Positions 5,216 through 9,968 of a stretch of 9,968 bases of DNA are shown in pieces. Source of the DNA: JBBDNC01 sp040877875 (GTDB taxonomy: Bacteria; Bacteroidota; Rhodothermia; Balneolales; Balneolaceae); the NCBI GenBank assembly GCA_040877875.1, contig JBBDNC010000207.1, positions 1 through 9,968 of the forward strand, given 5' to 3'. Every line of letters begins with the position of its first letter. Within the stretch, counting starts at the first letter, position 1. The translations under genes were made by a program, and so were the position numbers. The notes beneath the pieces are model-generated. The model was not told the origin of the DNA, ran no database searches, and saw nothing but the letters and a program-made list of their open reading frames with translations.

Positions 5216-5578
5216 GATTTGCCAGGTAGTACGGAGTGCTCTCTGAATCCGCAGACTGTTGGGCTCATTATTTAAATCTGTCTGTTGACAGACGTATTTT
5301 ACTTATACACTGGTAGATTCCCCGTGTAAGCAAAAAGACACGTTTTCCACATTTAAAAGTAGTGCAATCTTTGTAGCAACGGATCGGGACGTATTTAAAT
5401 CTGTTCCTTTCTTGACTCGTTTCTTCGTAACCGCTCAGGTGCTATTTCCTCCTCGGCGGGTGATCTTATTAAACTTTGACTCCCTGTTGTTTACAATTTG
5501 ATGATCCTTCAAGCGAATGGTTGTCAGATTCTTTATTTTCAGCCCTTTAATCAAAGAATATTAACCAAACGAATTTAC

Positions 5579-5586
5579 GGAAAGGG
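5579..5586 (+). promoter_or_regulatory. Ribosome-binding site of aspS
   Basis: GGAAAGGG ends five bases before the ATG at 5592. It is one of the few recognisable Shine-Dalgarno-like sequences in the window and favours that ATG over the overlapping TTG at 5589. Confidence 0.55.
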
Positions 5587-5591
5587 TATTG

Positions 5592-7364
5592 ATGAGCTGG
5601 AGACGAACGCACACATGTGGCGAATTGGATATGGAACAGAAAGGAGAGACGGTCGTACTGAATGGTTGGGTGTCGGTGCGACGGGATCTCGGAGGGGTGA
5701 TTTTTATTGAGCTGAGAGACCGATACGGATCCACTCAGATTGTATTTGATCAGACAGATAAGGCATTGCATGAGAAGGCTCAACAACTTCGGCCTGAATA
5801 TGTGATAGGTGTGGAAGGAAAGGTTACGGTTCGGGATGAGGAGAATATCAATCCGGAGATGGATACGGGAAAAATTGAAGTCCGGGTTACAAACTTTACG
5901 ATTTATTCAAAAGCCGAAACCCCTCCGTTTGAAATTAAGGATGGTATTCCTACCGGCGAAGAGGTTCGATTGAAATACCGATACCTGGATCTCAGAAGGC
6001 CCGAAATTCAAAATAAGCTTCTCCTGAGGTCCCAGGTCTGCCAGACCGTACGCAATTTTTATCATGAGCGTCAGTTTGCGGAAGTGGAAACCCCCGTACT
6101 CATGAGAAGTACTCCGGAGGGAGCGCGTGACTACCTGGTACCGAGCCGCGTAAATCCGGGCAAGTTTTTCGCTTTGCCCCAAAGCCCCCAGACGTATAAA
6201 CAGTTATTAATGGTGTCTGGAATGGATCGTTATTTTCAGATTGTAAAATGTTTTCGGGATGAAGATTTACGTGCGGATCGTCAGCCTGAATTCACTCAGA
6301 TCGATGTTGAAATGTCTTTTGTAGATGAAGAGATGATTTTTGAAGTGCATGAAAAGCTGATGGCTGAAATATGGGAAAAACATCTGGATAAGGAGATTCA
6401 GATTCCTTTTCCGAGGATCACCTATCAGGAAGCCATGCAAAGATACGGTTCTGACAAGCCGGATACCCGTTTTGGCATGGAAATTTCCGATTTATCGGAT
6501 ATTGTAGAAGATTCCGGATTCAAGATTTTTTCGAGCACGGTCAGTGATGGGGGAAAAGTACTGGCCGTATCCGTACCGGGACAAGGGTCGATGGGAAGAG
6601 GGGCTTTGGACCGGCTTACTGAAGAAGTGAAAGCCCAGACCGGATCGGCGGGCTTGATTTATATCAAAGTACAGGATGAAAGCCTGAATTGCAGCGTCGG
6701 GAAATTCTTAAAGGATGAAACCGTTCAGGCAATGGCTGATCGGGCCGGTGCTTCCGAAGGAGATCTCGTTTTAATTTTGGCAGGAGCCGTTCCCAAGGTT
6801 TACAGACAAATGGGGACCTTGCGGATCATGATGGGTAAGGAACACAATCTGATTGACCAAAGTAAAATCGACTTTTTGTGGGTCACCGATTTCCCTCTGG
6901 TCGAATGGGATGCGGAAACCAACCGCTATCATGCTTTGCATCATCCTTTTACCTCTCCGAGAGAGGAAGACCTGCATTTGTTACAGGAAGATCCGTCATC
7001 CGTGAAATCCAGAGCGTATGATCTGGTGTTAAATGGCAATGAACTTGGAGGCGGTTCAATCCGAATTCATAATCAAAAAACACAACAGGAGGTGTTCAAT
7101 GTTTTGGGAATTGATGAGGATCAGGCCCGGGAAAAGTTTGGATTTCTATTGGATGCGTTTCAGTATGGGGCTCCTCCTCACGGGGGGATTGCGTTCGGTC
7201 TGGATCGTATGATTATGATTATGTCCGGTGCAAACAGTTTGAGGGATGTAATTGCATTCCCTAAAAATCAAAAGGCCCAGAGTTTGATGGATAACTGTCC
7301 GGATGACGTGGATCAGAAGCAGCTTGATGAGTTGCATATCAGACTGAAGAACCCTAACGCATAA
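5592..7364 (+). CDS. aspS: Aspartyl-tRNA synthetase, bacterial type
   Basis: The 590-residue length is the normal bacterial size. It charges tRNA-Asp with aspartate in the cytoplasm. Residues 1-105 are the OB-fold anticodon-binding domain, beginning RRTHTCGELD and containing VRRDLGGVIFIELRDRYG. The class II catalytic domain contains the amino-acid-binding loop QSPQ at 197-200, motif 2 FRDEDLRADRQPEFTQID at 221-238, and motif 3 GGIAFGLDR at 531-539. The GAD insertion of bacterial AspRS spans about 285-420. In the RRDLGG loop, Leu rather than His is associated with the discriminating enzyme that charges only tRNA-Asp; this is an inference, since the second discriminating position reads Glu (DEENIN) where E. 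coli has Lys. The start is chosen at the ATG with a good ribosome-binding site. It is probably cotranscribed with the DUF429 gene 24 bp downstream. Confidence 0.97.
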   Translation: MSWRRTHTCGELDMEQKGETVVLNGWVSVRRDLGGVIFIELRDRYGSTQIVFDQTDKALHEKAQQLRPEYVIGVEGKVTVRDEENINPEMDTGKIEVRVTNFTIYSKAETPPFEIKDGIPTGEEVRLKYRYLDLRRPEIQNKLLLRSQVCQTVRNFYHERQFAEVETPVLMRSTPEGARDYLVPSRVNPGKFFALPQSPQTYKQLLMVSGMDRYFQIVKCFRDEDLRADRQPEFTQIDVEMSFVDEEMIFEVHEKLMAEIWEKHLDKEIQIPFPRITYQEAMQRYGSDKPDTRFGMEISDLSDIVEDSGFKIFSSTVSDGGKVLAVSVPGQGSMGRGALDRLTEEVKAQTGSAGLIYIKVQDESLNCSVGKFLKDETVQAMADRAGASEGDLVLILAGAVPKVYRQMGTLRIMMGKEHNLIDQSKIDFLWVTDFPLVEWDAETNRYHALHHPFTSPREEDLHLLQEDPSSVKSRAYDLVLNGNELGGGSIRIHNQKTQQEVFNVLGIDEDQAREKFGFLLDAFQYGAPPHGGIAFGLDRMIMIMSGANSLRDVIAFPKNQKAQSLMDNCPDDVDQKQLDELHIRLKNPNA

Positions 7365-7388
7365 ATATTAAATTAACTGAAAAATATC

Positions 7389-8096
7389 TTGAAAACGGCA
7401 GGTATTGACGGCTGCAAGGCCGGATGGATCTTGATCTCTTTTGACCGGGACTCATCCGGATATGAGATTCTTCGGACGGACCGGGAACTTGAAGATGCAT
7501 TTTCGGAGCACGACCGGATTTTTATCGACATTCCGATTGGGTTGAATGATGAAGAGTATCATCGTGAATGCGATGAACTGCTTCGCAAGAAACTGGGCCC
7601 TGAATACGCTTCAAGTGTGTTTAGTCCGCCGATCCGGCCTGCCCTTCATGCCCCGACCTATGTCGAGGCGAATATGCAGAGTTATGAATTTACAGGAAAG
7701 AAGTTATCTCTTCAGGCGTGGAATATAACACCCAAGGTTAAAACAGTGGACGAGTTGCTACGAAAAGAGAAAAACTGGCAGGAAAAAGTATTGGAGAGTC
7801 ATCCCGAATTATTGTTTATGAATCTTAATGGAGGGATGATTTACCAAAAAAAGAATACCAAGAAAGGCCTCAAGCATCGTTTGGATTTGATAGCTGCGAG
7901 GGAAAAAGCGGCGGCAGATTTTTTCAGAGAAATCAAGGAAGAGTTTCGGAGAAATGAGGTAGAGGAGGACGATATTGTTGATGCCATGGCACTGGCATAT
8001 GCAGCAAAAAAATCGGAAGAGGAAGCAATCAAAACACTGCCGGAAAATTCTCCCGAGGATAGTAAGGGCTTGAAAATGGCTGTACATTATGTTTGA
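7389..8096 (+). CDS. DUF429 protein, predicted RNase H-fold nuclease
   Basis: This 235-residue protein starts at a TTG (7389-7391) because TAGIDGCKAGW is the conserved family N-terminus and no ATG is available. Signature blocks of DUF429 (PF04250) are present in order: GIDGCKAGW at 5-13, FIDIPIGL at 45-52, CDELLRKKLG at 61-70 with SSVFSPP following, LSLQAWNITPKV at 107-118, ESHPELLF at 136-143, KKGLKHR at 158-164, and DDIVDAMALAYAA at 194-206. The spaced acidic residues Asp7, Asp47, Glu136 and Asp194/195 suit an RNase H-like active site, but the substrate is unknown. It lies 24 bp after aspS with no terminator between, so it is probably cotranscribed. No Shine-Dalgarno sequence is visible, suggesting low expression or coupling. 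Confidence 0.88.
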   Translation: MKTAGIDGCKAGWILISFDRDSSGYEILRTDRELEDAFSEHDRIFIDIPIGLNDEEYHRECDELLRKKLGPEYASSVFSPPIRPALHAPTYVEANMQSYEFTGKKLSLQAWNITPKVKTVDELLRKEKNWQEKVLESHPELLFMNLNGGMIYQKKNTKKGLKHRLDLIAAREKAAADFFREIKEEFRRNEVEEDDIVDAMALAYAAKKSEEEAIKTLPENSPEDSKGLKMAVHYV

Positions 8097-8213
8097 GTGA
8101 GAAGTCAACAGGGATGAGTGTGAAGCGGGAAAGCCCTGGACCGGTTGGAAGTCGATGAAGTCTGAAGGATGAGTTGAGTTTTTGTATTCTTTCTGACTTG
8201 ACAGGTTGTGCCT

Positions 8214-8276
8214 CACCTGCTGTCGTAGAGGGGGGGGATCTACCCTCGCCGGTGGTTCACAATTTGTTTTTTGGAT
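8214..8276 (+). terminator. Putative terminator region between converging DUF429 gene and sthA
   Basis: CACC (8214-8217) and GGTG (8251-8254) enclose GAGGG (8228-8232) and CCCTC (8243-8247), giving a nested, loosely paired hairpin followed at a distance by TTTGTTTTTT. An alternative pairing GTAGA/TCTAC competes. The intervening run of eight G is notable. A second short hairpin, CTTGT-gagtt-ACAAG, near 8333-8347 precedes TTTTT and abuts the sthA stop. Either could end the plus-strand transcript. Confidence 0.3.
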
Positions 8277-8348
8277 TGGAATAGAAACAAGTCTACTCTA
8301 CATATACTGAATTCCCGGTTCTTTACCTTGCTCTTGTGAGTTACAAGC

Positions 8349-9830
8349 TCAGTTTTTCCTTTCTAAATCTGCGTTTTCAATAATTTCCCGGTATTTGACT
8401 CCGGCTTTGTAAACCCGGTTCACCCCGTTGAAGGCAGCGATCCTGTAGGCTTCGGTATAAGAAGGATAATTCAACACATGCTGAATGAAATAGCGGATGT
8501 CCCCGCCGTTGGCCATCACACTTTGCCCGAGGTGAATAAGGTCGGTGGCCTGTTCTCCTATGATATGAACTCCCAACAGTTTCAAGTCGTCCGTAGAGAA
8601 GATCAATTTCAATAACCCGTCCGTCAGATGGCTGATATCCGCCTGGGTGATGTCATTATAGTAGGCGCGTCCGACCGTCACCTTGATATCCATGGTTTTT
8701 GCATCGTTTTCTGTCAGACCGATGCTTGCAATTTCGGGGATTGTGTAAATACCGAACGGAATATCCGACGGCATTTCCTGAGAAGGAATCCCGAACATGT
8801 CACACGCCGCAATTCGTCCCTGGACAAATGAGACGGATGCCATCGCGGGCAAGCCGACGACGTCGCCCGCCGCATAGATATTCTGTTCCGCTGTTCGGAA
8901 ATTCTTGTCGACCTTGATGAACCCGTATGAGTCAGTTCTTACGTTTAATTTTTCCAGATTGAGTTTGTCTGTATTCGGTTGATATCCTCCAAAATACAGT
9001 ACATGTTCGGTTTCGATTACCTGAAGACGTGCATCTTTCTCCTCATTGCTTCTGAAGTGGACTTCAGTGCATGTACGAAGATCGTTCTTCTCCACTTTTT
9101 CTACATGAACATTATTCTGAACATAAGTGTTTTGGTCTTTCAGGGAGTTATTTAACTGTGTTTTGATTTCATGATCCAGGAATGGCAGGTAATCTTCCCG
9201 GTCATTCAAAATCGCCACCCGGGTTCCCAAAACTCCAAACATCGTAGCATATTCCAGAGCATTGATTCCCCCTCCGATGATTACCAGGCGCCGCGGTATG
9301 TGCGTCAGGTCCAGGATGGATTTGTAGTCAAGGATTTCGGCTCCTTTTGTAAGGGTTAATTTCGAAGGAGCCGGATGGCTGCCGGTCGAAATAAGAATAA
9401 ATTCACCGGTATGGGTGGTTGACTGACCCTCATGATCAGTGATTTCAACCGTATGGGCATCTAATAGTTTTCCGACACCATGAGCGGTATCTACTTCATT
9501 CTTGATGAAATCATTTTTCACCTTCTTGTTTTTGGCATCCATAATGGACTGTTTGTACTGCAGGAGATCTTCCATTCTGAACCGCTCAAAGGGGCGCCGG
9601 TTGTGCTTGTCTTCAAATTGCGTATGGTAGCGATAAATCGTTTTGGCGGCTTCCCGGAGGGATTTACTGGGAACGGTGCCGGTGTTAATCCATGTACCGC
9701 CGAGGTGATCTTCGTGGGCCTCAACGACCAAAACTTTTTTGTCGAATTTTGAACTTTGCATTGCACAGGAAAACCCGGAGGGTCCACTGCCGATAACTAT
9801 CAGGTCATAATCGTAACTCATGGGAATCAT
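8349..9830 (-). CDS. sthA: Soluble pyridine nucleotide transhydrogenase
   Basis: This 493-residue cytoplasmic flavoprotein of the pyridine nucleotide-disulfide oxidoreductase family interconverts NAD(H) and NADP(H), usually reoxidising NADPH. The FAD-binding motif GSGPSG is at 14-19, the NAD(P) motif GGGINALE at 186-193, the second FAD contact YAAGDV at 319-324, and the dimerisation domain follows about 355. Where lipoamide dehydrogenases have the redox pair CxxxxC, this protein reads GGTWINTGTVPSK (44-56) with Trp and Thr, so it has no active-site disulfide. The C-terminal NYPSYTEAYRIAAFNGVNR also matches SthA rather than the HPT-SE motif of lipoamide dehydrogenases. The ATG at 9830 is given; an internal ATG at 9821 (MSYDYDL) is an equally good start. 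Neither has a clear Shine-Dalgarno sequence. It converges on the aspS-DUF429 pair. Confidence 0.92.
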   Translation of the reverse strand: MIPMSYDYDLIVIGSGPSGFSCAMQSSKFDKKVLVVEAHEDHLGGTWINTGTVPSKSLREAAKTIYRYHTQFEDKHNRRPFERFRMEDLLQYKQSIMDAKNKKVKNDFIKNEVDTAHGVGKLLDAHTVEITDHEGQSTTHTGEFILISTGSHPAPSKLTLTKGAEILDYKSILDLTHIPRRLVIIGGGINALEYATMFGVLGTRVAILNDREDYLPFLDHEIKTQLNNSLKDQNTYVQNNVHVEKVEKNDLRTCTEVHFRSNEEKDARLQVIETEHVLYFGGYQPNTDKLNLEKLNVRTDSYGFIKVDKNFRTAEQNIYAAGDVVGLPAMASVSFVQGRIAACDMFGIPSQEMPSDIPFGIYTIPEIASIGLTENDAKTMDIKVTVGRAYYNDITQADISHLTDGLLKLIFSTDDLKLLGVHIIGEQATDLIHLGQSVMANGGDIRYFIQHVLNYPSYTEAYRIAAFNGVNRVYKAGVKYREIIENADLERKN

Positions 9831-9867
9831 TTAATTCTTAACTTTTAATCAATGGAAGATAGCAGAA

Positions 9868-9887
9868 ATATGAATAGGATATGAATA
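9868..9887. repeat. Direct repeat ATATGAATA x2 upstream of sthA
   Basis: ATATGAATA occurs at 9868-9876 and again at 9879-9887, 11 bp apart and so on the same helical face, 38-57 bp upstream of the sthA start. This could be a regulator site or promoter-flanking sequence, but AT-rich chance repetition is possible. Confidence 0.3.
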
Positions 9888-9917
9888 TGAAGTTGTTCTG
9901 CCGGGAACAATTTTGAG

Positions 9918-9968
9918 AGGGCTTTGCACAACCGGTCTTTTGCCCAATGCCTGCGTTATCGGTCGGTT
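9918..9968. mobile_element. Possible end of an insertion sequence at the right edge
   Basis: From GGGCTTTGCACAACCGG onward the sequence changes character and runs off the window without a readable gene. The start resembles the outer inverted repeat of several bacterial insertion sequences and the remnant near 555-590. No transposase is visible in the 51 bases available. Confidence 0.25.

Larger units (their letters stand above)
5141..5591. other. Divergent intergenic region between regulator and aspS
   Basis: About 450 bp with no credible gene. It contains the regulator promoter (5170-5197), a GC palindrome (5204-5215), a 13-bp direct repeat TATTTAAATCTGT at 5269-5281 and 5392-5404, and an inverted repeat GTCTGT-TG-ACAGAC at about 5279-5292. 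I could not pick out a convincing aspS promoter; TTGACT at 5475-5480 has no well-placed -10. Confidence 0.55.

Noticed and set aside
7809..8216. 135-residue minus-strand frame antisense to the DUF429 gene
   Set aside because: It overlaps a gene with clear family motifs. Its composition (Phe, Cys, Ser rich) is that of a reverse-strand shadow.

Overview
The window looks like a chromosomal segment from a free-living, moderate-GC bacterium of the Bacteroidota/Balneolota-Rhodothermota group. The grounds are a prolyl-tRNA synthetase of the archaeal/eukaryote-like type, a soluble transhydrogenase, a tRNA without encoded CCA, scarce Shine-Dalgarno sequences and several TTG starts. Lineage is inferred from gene flavour only, not from a search.

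Left part (1-1200): the 5' end of proS runs off the left edge on the minus strand, followed by a divergent intergenic region and a plus-strand tRNA-Met(CAT). Beyond the tRNA lies a small graveyard of accessory DNA on the minus strand. The first ~92 codons of a pRiA4b ORF-3-like gene are joined to an out-of-frame internal piece of an AbiEii-type nucleotidyltransferase toxin gene, which in turn stops at a sequence resembling an insertion-sequence end.

Centre-left (1197-2900): a compact three-gene minus-strand operon, hipB-hipS-hipT. This is the tripartite HipBST layout: an XRE repressor, a stand-alone HipA N-subdomain, and a short HipA-like Ser/Thr kinase with a Ser-Ile-Ser motif. Three copies of the palindrome CACATTATAATGTG (one slightly degenerate) lie upstream, with centres exactly 61 bp apart. 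The first overlaps the hipB start codon, and the third is the core of a 26-bp perfect palindrome just after the preceding glycosyltransferase gene. A TTGAAA-N16-TAAAAT promoter lies between the first two, suggesting tight autoregulation and an almost leaderless hipB message.

Centre (2909-5140): a GT4-type glycosyltransferase, then a 333-bp spacer holding its putative promoter and a good rho-independent terminator for the gene upstream. That gene is a NarL/FixJ-type response regulator whose receiver domain has serine where the phosphorylated aspartate should be.

Right part (5592-9830): housekeeping genes. aspS and a DUF429 RNase H-fold gene form a plus-strand pair. They converge on sthA, a soluble pyridine nucleotide transhydrogenase that lacks both redox-active cysteines. 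The last ~50 bases resemble the outer end of an insertion sequence.

The main points of interest are the HipBST module with its regularly spaced operators, the phospho-acceptor-less regulator, and the chimeric pRiA4/AbiEii remnant next to the tRNA.
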